Assembly: GCA_963814315.1 (NCBI GenBank)
Contig: CAWFCG010000003.1
Location: 1,116,001 to 1,180,000 of the forward strand
DNA: 64,000 bases
Direction: 5' to 3'
Origin: JAFMJV01 sp963814315
GTDB lineage: Bacteria; Chloroflexota; Limnocylindria; Limnocylindrales; CSP1-4
Below the pieces are notes generated by a model. The model searched no databases. It was not told the DNA's origin and saw nothing but the letters and a program-made list of their open reading frames with translations. Positions 56,147-64,000 of this stretch are shown one piece after another. Position 1 is the stretch's first letter. Each line of letters begins with the position of its first letter. A program made the translations under genes and the position numbers.

Positions 56147-57103
56147 ATGCCCGACATGCACGCGCCGCTGAAGCTCGGCGCCGACATCTGGAACCAGTAC
56201 ACTGACTGGCCCGCCTTCAAGGCTGCGCACCTGCGCGCCGAAGAGCTGGGTTACGACTCGCTGTGGACGATGGACCACATCTACCCGCCCAACCTGCCCG
56301 AGGATGGGCCCATCTTCGAGGCGCTCATGGCCATGGCGCCCATCGCCGAGCTGACGACCAAGCCGACCATCAGCGTCATGGTGGCATCGAACACCTACCG
56401 CAATCCGGCTCTGCTCACCAAGATGATGACAACGCTCGACCACATCAGCGGCGGACGGGCCATCCTCTCGGTCGGCGCCGGCTGGGCCGAGCACGAGCAT
56501 CTCGGCTACGGCTTCGAGATGGGCGCCAGCGTGGGTGAGCGTTTGCGCTGGCTGAAGGAGGCTCTGCCGGTCATGCGCGGCATGCTCGACGGCACTCGGC
56601 CCAGCTCATCGGGCCCGCACTACGACATCCACAGCGCGCACAACGTACCGGCGCCGCTCCAGGAGCGCATGCCCATCCTCATCGGCGGCTCCGGGCGCAA
56701 GGTCACGCTGCGCCTGGTGGCCGAGTACGCCGACATCTGCAACATCGGCGGCGCACCGTTGAACGTGGCCGAGGCGGATGCGGTGCTCATCGAGCATTGC
56801 GAGGCAGTCGGCCGTGATGAGCAGACCATCGAGCGCAGCATCGATGTGGGCGTGCCCACCATCCGCGATTCGCGCGCCCAGGCCTTCCGCGACAAGGACG
56901 CGCTCTTCGCGGCGCAGGACAACGAGACCTGGGCGAACCAGCCCACGGGGACGCCCGAAGATGTCTACGAGTGGTTGGCCCGCTACGTCGAGCTGGGCTA
57001 CCACCACCTCGTGTTCTACTGGCCGGCGCCCTACGACGAGGAGTCGATGGTGCGCATGGCCACCGAGGTGCGACCGCGCCTGGAAGCCCTCGTCAACGCC
57101 TGA
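56147..57103 (+). CDS. LLM class F420-dependent oxidoreductase (paralog 1)
   Basis: A 318-residue bacterial luciferase-like TIM barrel. MPDMHAPLKLGADIWNQYTDWPAFKAAHLRAEELGYDSLWTMDHIYP begins it, and VMVASNTYRNPALLTKMMTTLDHISGGRAILSVGAGW, PILIGGSGRKVTLRLVAEYADICNI, and YHHLVFYWPAPYDEESMVRMATEVRP are LLM signatures. This subgroup generally uses F420 rather than FMN (family knowledge). First of three tandem copies that share the WNQYTDWP opening. Substrate unknown. Confidence 0.9.
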   Translation: MPDMHAPLKLGADIWNQYTDWPAFKAAHLRAEELGYDSLWTMDHIYPPNLPEDGPIFEALMAMAPIAELTTKPTISVMVASNTYRNPALLTKMMTTLDHISGGRAILSVGAGWAEHEHLGYGFEMGASVGERLRWLKEALPVMRGMLDGTRPSSSGPHYDIHSAHNVPAPLQERMPILIGGSGRKVTLRLVAEYADICNIGGAPLNVAEADAVLIEHCEAVGRDEQTIERSIDVGVPTIRDSRAQAFRDKDALFAAQDNETWANQPTGTPEDVYEWLARYVELGYHHLVFYWPAPYDEESMVRMATEVRPRLEALVNA

Positions 57104-57125
57104 GCCAACCCAGCAAGGAGTCCCA

Positions 57126-58082
57126 ATGCCCGATATGAACGCCCCCCTGAAGCTGGGCATCAACAACTGGAACCAGTACACCGACTGGGCGTCGTTCCTG
57201 GCCGCCCAGCAGCGGGCCGACCGCCTGGGCTTCGATTCCATCTGGACCTGGGACCACCTCTATCCCATCGTCGGATCGCACGGGGGGCCGATCTTCGAGT
57301 GCTACACCGCCATGGCGGCCGTGGCCACGATGACCGAGCGAGCCAGCATCGGCATGATGGTCGGCGCCAACACCTTCCGCAATCCCGCCCTCGTGGCCAA
57401 GATGATCACCACGCTCGACCACATCAGCGCTGGCCGCGCCGTGCTGGGCATCGGTGCCGCCTGGTTCGAGACCGAGCACGACGCTTTCGGCCTGGAGTTC
57501 GGGGAAGGCCCCGGCGAGCGGCTGCGCTGGCTGCGAGATGCGTTGCCTGTCATGCGCGGCATGCTCGATGGCCAGCGGCCGACGACCGACGGGCGCTATC
57601 GCACCGATGCCGTGCTCAACCTGCCCGCGCCGGTGCAGGCGCACCTGCCCATCCTCATCGGGGGCTCGGGGCCCAAGGTAACCCTGCGTCTGGTGGCCGA
57701 GTACGCCGATGCCTGCAACATCGGTGGTAGCGCGGAGGAGATGCGGGAGAAGGATGCGACGCTGATGGCCCATTGCCAGGCCATCGGCCGAGACGAGAAG
57801 TCGGTCGAGCGCACGGTCGGCATGGGCACGCCGTTCATCCGGGACTCGCGCGAGGAGGCCAACATGGTCATGGCCGATGCCTTTGCCGACAACGGCGGCG
57901 CCAAGACCTGGACGGGCATGCCCGTGGGCACCGTCGATGATGTCATCGAGCACTGCAAGCCCTACCTCGACCTCGGCTACCGCCACCTCATCTTCGGCTT
58001 CCCGGCTCCCTATGACACCGAGACCCTGGAGCGGCTGGCGGGTGAAGTGCGGCCCGAGCTGGAAGCCCACATCGCCGCCTGA
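57126..58082 (+). CDS. LLM class F420-dependent oxidoreductase (paralog 2)
   Basis: A 318-residue copy, ATG at 57126 with AAGGAG. NAPLKLGINNWNQYTDWASFLAAQQRADRLGFDSIWTWDHLYPIVG, MVGANTFRNPALVAKMITTLDHISAGRAVLGIGAAW, PILIGGSGPKVTLRLVAEYADACNI, and GYRHLIFGFPAPYDTETLERLAGEVRP match the family. Its Trp-Asp-His entry (WTWDH) and GANTFRNPALVAKM are closer to paralog 3 than to paralog 1. Probably co-transcribed; 22 bases after paralog 1. Confidence 0.9.
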   Translation: MPDMNAPLKLGINNWNQYTDWASFLAAQQRADRLGFDSIWTWDHLYPIVGSHGGPIFECYTAMAAVATMTERASIGMMVGANTFRNPALVAKMITTLDHISAGRAVLGIGAAWFETEHDAFGLEFGEGPGERLRWLRDALPVMRGMLDGQRPTTDGRYRTDAVLNLPAPVQAHLPILIGGSGPKVTLRLVAEYADACNIGGSAEEMREKDATLMAHCQAIGRDEKSVERTVGMGTPFIRDSREEANMVMADAFADNGGAKTWTGMPVGTVDDVIEHCKPYLDLGYRHLIFGFPAPYDTETLERLAGEVRPELEAHIAA

Positions 58083-58108
58083 TCCGGCCCCACACGAAGG
58101 AGCGACCG

Positions 58109-59104
58109 ATGCCCAACATGCAGGCACCCATCAAGCTCGGTGCCAACATCTGGAACCAGTACACCGACTGGCCCATGTTCCTCGATGCCATGCTGCGTGC
58201 CGAGGACCTGGGGTTTGATTCCCTCTTCACCTGGGACCACGTCTACCCCATCGTCGGCCCCTGGGACGGCCCGGCCCTGGAGACCTACACGGCCATGGCG
58301 GCAGTGGCAGCGCAGACGAAGCACGCCACCATCGGCCACCTCGTGAGCGCCAACACCTTCCGCAATCCGGCCCTGGTGGCCAAGATGATCACAACCATCG
58401 ACCACATCAGTGGCGGCCGAGCCGTGCTGGGCATCGGTGCCGCCTGGATGGAGCCCGAGCACACCGCCTTCGGCATCGAGTTCGGCGATCGCCCGGGCAC
58501 ACGACTGCGCTGGCTGGAGCAGTCGCTGCAGATCATCCGCGGCATGCTCGCGGGTGAGCGACCGTCTTCGTCGGAAGGCTCGCGCTACGCCGTCAAGGAG
58601 GTGCTCAACCTGCCGGCGCCGGTGCAGAAGCACATCCCCATCCTCATCGGCGGCTCCGGACCGAAGGTCACCCTGCGACTGGTCGCGCAGTACGCGGACA
58701 TGAACAACCTGGGCAATCCCATCGAAGGACTACGCAAGTCAGACGCCATCCTGCAGGAGCATTGCGCCACCCTCGGCCGCGACGAGAAGACCATCGAGCG
58801 CACGGTCGAGCTGCAGCGCGTGGTCATCCGTGACACGCGTGAGGCGGCGCTGGCGCGTGAGGCTGAGCTGATGGCGTACCAGGGCGGTGCTGCCGATGAC
58901 GAAGTGCGGCCGGGATCTGCCGGTGTGGACTCCGAGCGGATCATCGCAGGCGACCCCGATGAAGTCTACGAGCAGATGAAGCCCTTCGTCGAGGCCGGCT
59001 ACCGTCACCTCATCTGTGGCTTTCCGCCACCCTACGACGAGGAGACGATGCGACGCCTGGCGACCGAGGTGCGACCACGCCTGGAGGCCCTCGTCAGCGG
59101 CTGA
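58109..59104 (+). CDS. LLM class F420-dependent oxidoreductase (paralog 3)
   Basis: A 331-residue copy, ATG at 58109 with GAAGGAG. QAPIKLGANIWNQYTDWPMFLDAMLRAEDLGFDSLFTWDHVYPIVGPWD, LVSANTFRNPALVAKMITTIDHISGGRAVLGIGAAW, and PILIGGSGPKVTLRLVAQYADMNNL. It differs by a 15-residue insert near the end (QGGAADDEVRPGSAGVDSERIIAG) and by Asn in place of Cys in the YADMNNL loop. Shared gene spacing and identity indicate local triplication. Confidence 0.9.
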   Translation: MPNMQAPIKLGANIWNQYTDWPMFLDAMLRAEDLGFDSLFTWDHVYPIVGPWDGPALETYTAMAAVAAQTKHATIGHLVSANTFRNPALVAKMITTIDHISGGRAVLGIGAAWMEPEHTAFGIEFGDRPGTRLRWLEQSLQIIRGMLAGERPSSSEGSRYAVKEVLNLPAPVQKHIPILIGGSGPKVTLRLVAQYADMNNLGNPIEGLRKSDAILQEHCATLGRDEKTIERTVELQRVVIRDTREAALAREAELMAYQGGAADDEVRPGSAGVDSERIIAGDPDEVYEQMKPFVEAGYRHLICGFPPPYDEETMRRLATEVRPRLEALVSG

Positions 59105-59246
59105 CAACACTGCACCGTGTCGGACATAAGCGGGTGATAAGGCGGTCTCGCTAGTCTGCGCTTGCGCCTTGGGACCGACCGCATGACCGGCCACGGAGCT
59201 CTCGGCGCGCCCCTTCGGACGCATCTCAGACAGGTGCTGGGTCTTG

Positions 59247-60107
59247 ATGGACATCGTGGCTCAGTGTCCTGGATCACCGCCGTACCGATCCCCGCCTCCG
59301 CCCGCCGGCAGGAGCGATGGCTTGAACGAGGCGATGCCACGCGGACGGACGTTCTCGACGAGCGTACCGGCCCAACAACCACCGACCCAACCGCCACCAC
59401 CGTCCGCCGCGCGACCCTCCGCCGGGCGACCGACCGCAGGGCGACCGACCGCGATGACGTCGCGCCCCACGCCTGGGCTGCTCGTTCCCGTGTTGGTCGG
59501 CCTAGGCGGCGTGCTGGCCGGTGCTGCCCTGGCGGCGCTGGCATTCATGGTGTTGAGTCGACCCTTGGCCCAGGACGGAGTGGCAATGCTTCCCTTCGGA
59601 GAACCAATCGAGGAGGTCGGGGCGATCGGCGCCGGAGCACGCATCGACGGAGCACAAGCGGCGCCGGCCACGGCCATGGAGATCGTCATCGACGTCGCTG
59701 GCGCGGTGGCACGACCGGGCCTGCACCGGTTGCACGCGGGCGACCGGGTCGGCGATGCCATCGAAGCGGCCGGCGGCTTCGCACCGCGCGTGGACCTGGC
59801 CGCGACCAGCCAGTCGCTGAACCTCGCCCAGCCCCTCGAAGATGGCACCAAGGTGCTGGTCCCGGAGCTTGGAGTCGATCGCCCCGAGGTCGCCGCGGAC
59901 GCTGGTAGTGCTGACGGCCTGATCGACCTCAACCACGCGGACCAGGCCGAGTTGGAGTCGCTGCCCGGTATCGGCCCAGTGACGGCCGGCAAGATCATGG
60001 CCGCCCGGGCCGAGAGCCCTTTCACCTCGGTGCGCGACCTGCGCACGCGCGGGCTGGTGGGTGAGTCGGTGTTCGGGGACATCGAGCAGCTGGTGCAGGC
60101 CCGCTAG
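59247..60107 (+). CDS. comEA: ComEA-like DNA-binding competence protein
   Basis: About 286 residues. A disordered Pro/Arg-rich N-terminus (PPPPSAARPSAGRPTAGRPTAMTSRP), a transmembrane helix (LLVPVLVGLGGVLAGAALAALAFMVL), an SLBB domain (MEIVIDVAGAVARPGLHRLHAGDRVGDAIEAAGGF), and a C-terminal helix-hairpin-helix (LIDLNHADQAELESLPGIGPVTAGKIMAAR). ComEA is the surface double-strand DNA receptor for transformation. It precedes comEC by about 50 bases. The start is uncertain; the TTG at 59244 directly before is possible. Confidence 0.88.
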   Translation: MDIVAQCPGSPPYRSPPPPAGRSDGLNEAMPRGRTFSTSVPAQQPPTQPPPPSAARPSAGRPTAGRPTAMTSRPTPGLLVPVLVGLGGVLAGAALAALAFMVLSRPLAQDGVAMLPFGEPIEEVGAIGAGARIDGAQAAPATAMEIVIDVAGAVARPGLHRLHAGDRVGDAIEAAGGFAPRVDLAATSQSLNLAQPLEDGTKVLVPELGVDRPEVAADAGSADGLIDLNHADQAELESLPGIGPVTAGKIMAARAESPFTSVRDLRTRGLVGESVFGDIEQLVQAR

Positions 60108-60158
60108 CCGCGAGCGGACGGCAAGCCCTGCCGCGTCAGCTCGAGAGCGAGTCAAGAG

Positions 60159-62888
60159 ATGCCGAGACTGCCCCGCGCGGGCTGGCTGGCTGTGGGTGCT
60201 ATCGGCGCGGCACTGCTGAGCGAGGGTGGATCGTTCGCGCTGCCGTTGCCGCCGTGGGTCGGACTCGTCCTGTCCGCGGTCCTGCTCGCCGTCGGCATCG
60301 GGGCCGCGGTGCTGCGGCGAGGACCCCTGGCAGCGCTGTGCCTGGCGAGTGGCTCGGTCTGGCTGCGGGCAGCCGCGGCGAGCGTCCTTGCGGGCTCGGC
60401 GTTGGCAGCATCGGTCCTGCCCATCGGCAGCGGTGCCTGGGACGCCGTCGTCACCGACGTCTCCGCGCCCAATGGCGCCGAGCAGCGCGCCTTCGTGCGC
60501 CTGGAGACCGACGCCGACAGCGGCGGCGGCGGGCCGCTCCTCTATGCCTGGTTGCCACGGTATCCGGCGCTGATCCCCGGCGACCGCATCTCCGTCCGTG
60601 GCACGATCGCGGCCGCCCCGACCGACGCGCCAGGCTTCGCCGGCTTCCTCGAATCGCACGGCGCGGCAGGCACACTTAAGGCGCGTGAGCTGGCGCTGAC
60701 CGCAGCTGGTGGTGGCTTCACCGCTTCGGTCGAGCAGTTTCGTTGGGGCATCGACGAGGCCCTTTCGCAGGCTATCCCGGAACCGGAGGCCGGTCTCGCC
60801 GCGGGCATCCTCATCGGCCTGCGTGAGCGCGTGAGTCGGGCGGTCGCAGATGACTTCACCACCACCGGCCTGACCCACGTCGTCGCCATCAGCGGCTGGA
60901 ACATCGCGCTCGTGGCCGGCATCGCCACGGCACTGTTGCGCGCCACCGGACTCGCGCGGCGGCCCCGCAGCGCCATCGTCGTCGCGGCCATCGTGGTCTA
61001 CACCATCCTCGCGGGCGCCGAGGCCAGCGTGATCCGCGCCGCGGTGATGGGTGTGGTGGTCCTCATCGCACGGGAAGGTGGCCGCCCCTCGGGGGCAGCG
61101 GCAGCGTTGGGCCTTGCCTGCTGGGGATTGCTGCTGGTAGAGCCGCGGATGATCGATGACATCGGGCTGCAACTTTCGCTGGCCGCGACTGCCGGACTGC
61201 TGGCCTTGGGCAGCCACGCCGAGTCAGCGGTGCGACACATCACGCGCGGCCGCGCACCGCGCTGGCTGGCGGAGACGCTGGGTGTGTCGCTGGCGGCCCA
61301 GCTGACGACGCTGCCGCTCATCCTGCTGCACTTCGGCCGGCTCTCGATCATCTCGCCGCTAGCCAACGTCCTGGTGGCACCGGTCGTCCCGTTGGCGATG
61401 CTTGGTGCCGCGGTCGGCGTCCTGCTGGGTCCGGCGCTTGGCATCGCACCGTTCATGAGCCTGCTCCTGGCGCCGTTGCTGCTGGGGTCCTGGCTGCCAC
61501 TGGCGGCGATGACCCGCGGAGCCGGACTGTTGGCGGATGTCCCGCTAGCCAACGTCGAGCTGGGCCAACCCTTCGATCTGGTGTCGGCCGCCCTCGCGAC
61601 CCTCGCGCTCACGGCCGCACTGCGAGCAGCCCGAAGACGGCCGACGCACGGCCAGTCAGCGCCGGCAGCGGTCCCGACAGCGCCCACGACCCCGCCCCAC
61701 GCGCACCGGCGTCGTCGGGTCGCGGCGGTGGCGCTGTCCACCATCCTCGTCGCTGCGGTCTCGGTCGTCCTGATCGCCCGTCCCCTGCCCGGTCTGCAGG
61801 TCAGCGTGCTCGATATCGGCCAGGGCGATGCCATCCTGCTGCAGGCATCGGATGGCAGCCGCATGCTCGTCGATGGCGGCCCCGACCCTGATCTCCTGGT
61901 GCGCCGGCTCGACGAGCAGATCCCCATCTGGGATCGCAGCATCGACCTGGTTGTCCTGACCCACCCCCACGAGGACCACGCCGGCGGCCTCGCCGGCCTG
62001 GCACCACGCTACAAGATCCGCAGGATCGCCGAGACCGGCATGCCCAGCACGGGATCGGGCGTCACCGGCCTCCGGGCGATCGCGGCCCAAGGCGGCATCG
62101 CGCGCGTCCGGCTGGTCGCCGGCGACGTGGTGCCTCTCGGCGACGCGCGAGCGGAGGTGCTGTGGCCAACGCGCGAGGCCATCCCTGATCACACAATGTC
62201 AGACGGTCGCGCCATCAACGGCACCTCCATCGTGCTCGCGGTCAGCCTTGGAGAGCAACGTGTGCTGCTCACGGGTGACGCGGAGGACGACCACGACGCT
62301 GACATCGCCGCGGCCATCCCGCACGATGGTCGGCGCTGGGACCTGCTGAAGGTGGCACATCACGGTAGCGCCACGGCTTCAAGCCGATCGTTGCTGGAGA
62401 CGCTACGTCCCCGGCTGGCAGCCATCAGCTCGGGCGTAGGCAACTCGTATGGCCACCCGACGCCGGCGACGCTCCAGCGTCTCCACGATGTCGGAGCTCG
62501 AGTGTGGCGCACCGACGAGCAGGGCACGCTCACGATCGACCTCGACGGTCGAACGCGTTCAGCGACAGCGATGCTCGCCGGGCCGCCACGGCCGCCCAGA
62601 TGCGTCGCCGACCCGGTCATCGGCCCCCTGCCCTCGGCTCATGGTCGCGACCCCTGCTACGCTCGACTCGATGGCAGTACCCACTCGAACCGAAGCGCTC
62701 GCACTGCTGCTGTCCACCTCGCCCTCTCCACGCCTGCTGCAACACATGACCGTGGTGGCGGAGGTGGCCTCGTTCCTGGCCTATCGAGCCACGCAGGCGG
62801 GCGTCGGATTGGACCGACGCCTGGTCGAGACAGCCGCGCTCCTCCACGACGTGGACAAGACGCTGCCGATGGGGCATCCGCTGCGTGA
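60159..62888 (+). CDS. comEC: ComEC/Rec2 DNA uptake channel
   Basis: Inner-membrane channel for single-stranded DNA in natural transformation. N-terminal helices and DUF4131-like OB region lead to the Competence domain (LAAGILIGLRERVSRAVADDFTTTGLTHVVAISGWNIALVAGIATALLRATG), with many helices, and a metallo-beta-lactamase domain at the end (VLDIGQGDAILLQASDGSRMLVDGGPD, VLTHPHEDHAGGLAGL with HxHxDH, LLKVAHHGSATASSRSLLE). At 909 residues it is about 80 longer than expected: the frame runs past DLDGRTRSATAM into an Arg/Pro-rich tail that overlaps the HD gene by 218 bases. Confidence 0.95.
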   Translation: MPRLPRAGWLAVGAIGAALLSEGGSFALPLPPWVGLVLSAVLLAVGIGAAVLRRGPLAALCLASGSVWLRAAAASVLAGSALAASVLPIGSGAWDAVVTDVSAPNGAEQRAFVRLETDADSGGGGPLLYAWLPRYPALIPGDRISVRGTIAAAPTDAPGFAGFLESHGAAGTLKARELALTAAGGGFTASVEQFRWGIDEALSQAIPEPEAGLAAGILIGLRERVSRAVADDFTTTGLTHVVAISGWNIALVAGIATALLRATGLARRPRSAIVVAAIVVYTILAGAEASVIRAAVMGVVVLIAREGGRPSGAAAALGLACWGLLLVEPRMIDDIGLQLSLAATAGLLALGSHAESAVRHITRGRAPRWLAETLGVSLAAQLTTLPLILLHFGRLSIISPLANVLVAPVVPLAMLGAAVGVLLGPALGIAPFMSLLLAPLLLGSWLPLAAMTRGAGLLADVPLANVELGQPFDLVSAALATLALTAALRAARRRPTHGQSAPAAVPTAPTTPPHAHRRRRVAAVALSTILVAAVSVVLIARPLPGLQVSVLDIGQGDAILLQASDGSRMLVDGGPDPDLLVRRLDEQIPIWDRSIDLVVLTHPHEDHAGGLAGLAPRYKIRRIAETGMPSTGSGVTGLRAIAAQGGIARVRLVAGDVVPLGDARAEVLWPTREAIPDHTMSDGRAINGTSIVLAVSLGEQRVLLTGDAEDDHDADIAAAIPHDGRRWDLLKVAHHGSATASSRSLLETLRPRLAAISSGVGNSYGHPTPATLQRLHDVGARVWRTDEQGTLTIDLDGRTRSATAMLAGPPRPPRCVADPVIGPLPSAHGRDPCYARLDGSTHSNRSARTAAVHLALSTPAATHDRGGGGGLVPGLSSHAGGRRIGPTPGRDSRAPPRRGQDAADGASAA

Positions 62889-63303
62889 ACTCGGTCACGG
62901 AGCCGCTGGAGCAGCATGGCTCTGTGCAGCTGGACACGCCGAGCTGGCACGGACAGTGCAAGCGCATCCGGTGTCGCGTCTAGGCGAGGCCGACGCCGCC
63001 CACTGGGTGGCCGAGGCACCCATCGAAGAGCGCATCGTGAGCTATGCCGACAAGCGCGCCACACAGCGGGTCGTATCGCTGGATCAACGCTTCGATCGCT
63101 GGCGCAAGCGACACCCCGAGTTCCGCGAAGGACTCGACCGAGCCTTCAACATGGCACAGAGGCTGGAGGCCGAGCTGTGCACGACCATCGGCGTGGCACC
63201 GACCGCAGTCGAGCGACTACGTTGGGTCGACGATGCCCTGGAACGTGCTGAGGCCCATGGACACCTGCCCGAACTCGCCTCCTCCGATATCTCCGCCGCA
63301 TGA
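62671..63303 (+). CDS. HD-domain hydrolase
   Basis: A 210-residue HD protein from the ATG at 62671, which overlaps the over-long comEC frame. QHMTVVAEVASFLAYRAT and ALLHDVDKTLPMGHPLRELGHGAAGAAWL supply the H...HD metal ligands; HPVSRLG and ERIVSYADKRATQRVVSLDQRFDRW complete the site. Such proteins cleave phosphate esters of nucleotides or tRNA; substrate not predictable. Its TGA overlaps the holA ATG by three bases. Confidence 0.85.
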   Translation: MAVPTRTEALALLLSTSPSPRLLQHMTVVAEVASFLAYRATQAGVGLDRRLVETAALLHDVDKTLPMGHPLRELGHGAAGAAWLCAAGHAELARTVQAHPVSRLGEADAAHWVAEAPIEERIVSYADKRATQRVVSLDQRFDRWRKRHPEFREGLDRAFNMAQRLEAELCTTIGVAPTAVERLRWVDDALERAEAHGHLPELASSDISAA

Positions 63304-64000
63304 CTCAGGCGCCACCACTGGCCTACTTCTGGGGCGAGGACGCTTTCAGCATCGAACGGGCTGCACGTACCTTCGCGGAACGCCTGTCGCCGCCGGGCGA
63401 GTCCATGGAGGTCTGGCGCGCCAACCTCGATGACGATGCTGGCGAGCAGGGTGCCTCGGCATCGTCAGCCAAACGACGGGCGTGGGCGCTCGACGGCATC
63501 GAGCAGCACCTGGGCATGGCACCACTGTTCGGGGCCGGCACCCTGGTGGTCGTCCGCCAACCGGCTGGCCTGCTCGCCGAGAAAGCGGCACGAGAACGCC
63601 TGCTGGCGTTCGTGGGCGCGGTCCCGCCCGGCAATGCCCTGTGTGTCACGGACCTGGTCGCCAGCGGCGCCAGGGTTCCGGCGGCGCGAGGTGTCCTTCA
63701 CGACGCCATCCGTGACGCCGGCGGGGTGGTGCAGGAGTTCAAGGTGCCCGGCCCGGGGCAACTGGAACCGTGGCTCGTGAAACGTGCCACGGAGCTGGGC
63801 ATCGAGTTGCAACCGGCCGCCGCGCGTCTGCTTGCCGAGCGAGTCGGCGGCCACGTCCGCGAGACCGACGTCGATCGCCGCCGACGCACGGAGATGGCCA
63901 ACGCCGAGCTGGAGAAGCTGGCGCTTTATCGGCCCGACGGCAGCATCAACGCAGACGATGTGGCGGCGCTGGTCAGCGAGACGATCCCGGGATCGATGTG
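63300..64000 (+). CDS. holA: DNA polymerase III subunit delta, N-terminal part
   Basis: Clamp-loader subunit that opens the sliding clamp. The frame is open past the right edge, giving 233 residues here: MTQAPPLAYFWGEDAFSIERAARTFAERL, LFGAGTLVVVRQPAGLLAEKAARERLLAFV, then VQEFKVPGPGQLEPWLVKRATELGIELQPAAARLLAERVGGHVRETDVDRRRRTEMANAELEKLALY, which is the delta-subunit pattern. Order comEA-comEC-HD-holA fits the usual comEC-holA pairing; rpsT, often next, lies elsewhere in this window. Confidence 0.92.
   Translation, partial: MTQAPPLAYFWGEDAFSIERAARTFAERLSPPGESMEVWRANLDDDAGEQGASASSAKRRAWALDGIEQHLGMAPLFGAGTLVVVRQPAGLLAEKAARERLLAFVGAVPPGNALCVTDLVASGARVPAARGVLHDAIRDAGGVVQEFKVPGPGQLEPWLVKRATELGIELQPAAARLLAERVGGHVRETDVDRRRRTEMANAELEKLALYRPDGSINADDVAALVSETIPGSM

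Noticed and set aside
59502..61217. 571-residue frame opposite comEA and comEC
   Set aside because: Antisense shadow with Arg/Gln/Gly-rich low complexity.

Overview
The window is a GC-rich bacterial chromosome segment with dense, mostly operonic genes. It most resembles an uncultured Chloroflexota of the Limnocylindria/Ellin6529 kind (inference). The grounds are: a perfect CIRCE element before hrcA-grpE-dnaK; the loosened lepA/hemW/hrcA neighbourhood; secreted proteins with Pro-Thr-Lys linkers; a DUF5679 mini-protein; tandem F420-type LLM oxidoreductases; and Gram-positive-style LexA boxes (GAAC-N4-GTTC). No rRNA, CRISPR array, insertion sequence or phage gene is visible.

Layout. 0-3.5 kb: the end of an Rrf2 regulator and two tandem GT92-like glycosyltransferases. 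3.5-7.4 kb: hrcA-grpE-dnaK under a CIRCE promoter, with the two glycosyltransferases following dnaK and no dnaJ. 7.6-16.3 kb: a small unknown protein, L-rhamnose isomerase (rhaI), a VanY-type carboxypeptidase, hemW, a frameshifted CPBP protein, lepA, a small membrane protein, a MarR regulator, and rpsT with a very long Lys/Ala tail and a strong terminator. 16.3-22.4 kb: a hairpin-rich gene-free stretch, then a glycolytic run read leftward (ROK sugar kinase, gap, pgk, eno, membrane protein), with a DUF5679 zinc-ribbon gene just upstream. 22.5-25.3 kb: nucleoside phosphorylase, phosphoheptose isomerase, methyltransferase. 25.4-29.8 kb: a sugar ABC importer and a divergent LacI repressor with an operator between them. 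29.8-34.8 kb: a frameshifted lamin-tail/OB-fold surface protein, a twice-frameshifted PIG-V-like mannosyltransferase, and a four-helix membrane protein. 34.8-35.5 kb: a VapC/Phd toxin-antitoxin pair. 35.5-43 kb: an SOS mutasome (frameshifted dnaE2; imuA-imuB-DUF6504), both parts behind LexA boxes, with a degenerate M23 peptidase between them. 43.3-46 kb: an OmpR-type two-component system and an SRPBCC protein. 46.1-52.4 kb: two tRNA-Ala genes bracketing secreted proteins of unknown function, a twice-frameshifted delta-60-repeat protein, a lipoprotein and an M48-like peptidase. 52.5-64 kb: leuS, a zinc-ribbon membrane protein, three tandem LLM oxidoreductases, comEA, comEC, an HD hydrolase and the start of holA.

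The most unusual global signal is seven apparent single-base frameshifts in five genes (CPBP, lamin-tail protein, mannosyltransferase, dnaE2, delta-60 protein). None falls in the long housekeeping genes (dnaK, lepA, eno, pgk, gap, leuS, comEC). Each broken gene is otherwise open and recognisable. They could be recent pseudogenes or assembly indels; the bias toward dispensable genes argues for at least some real decay, but only read data can decide.
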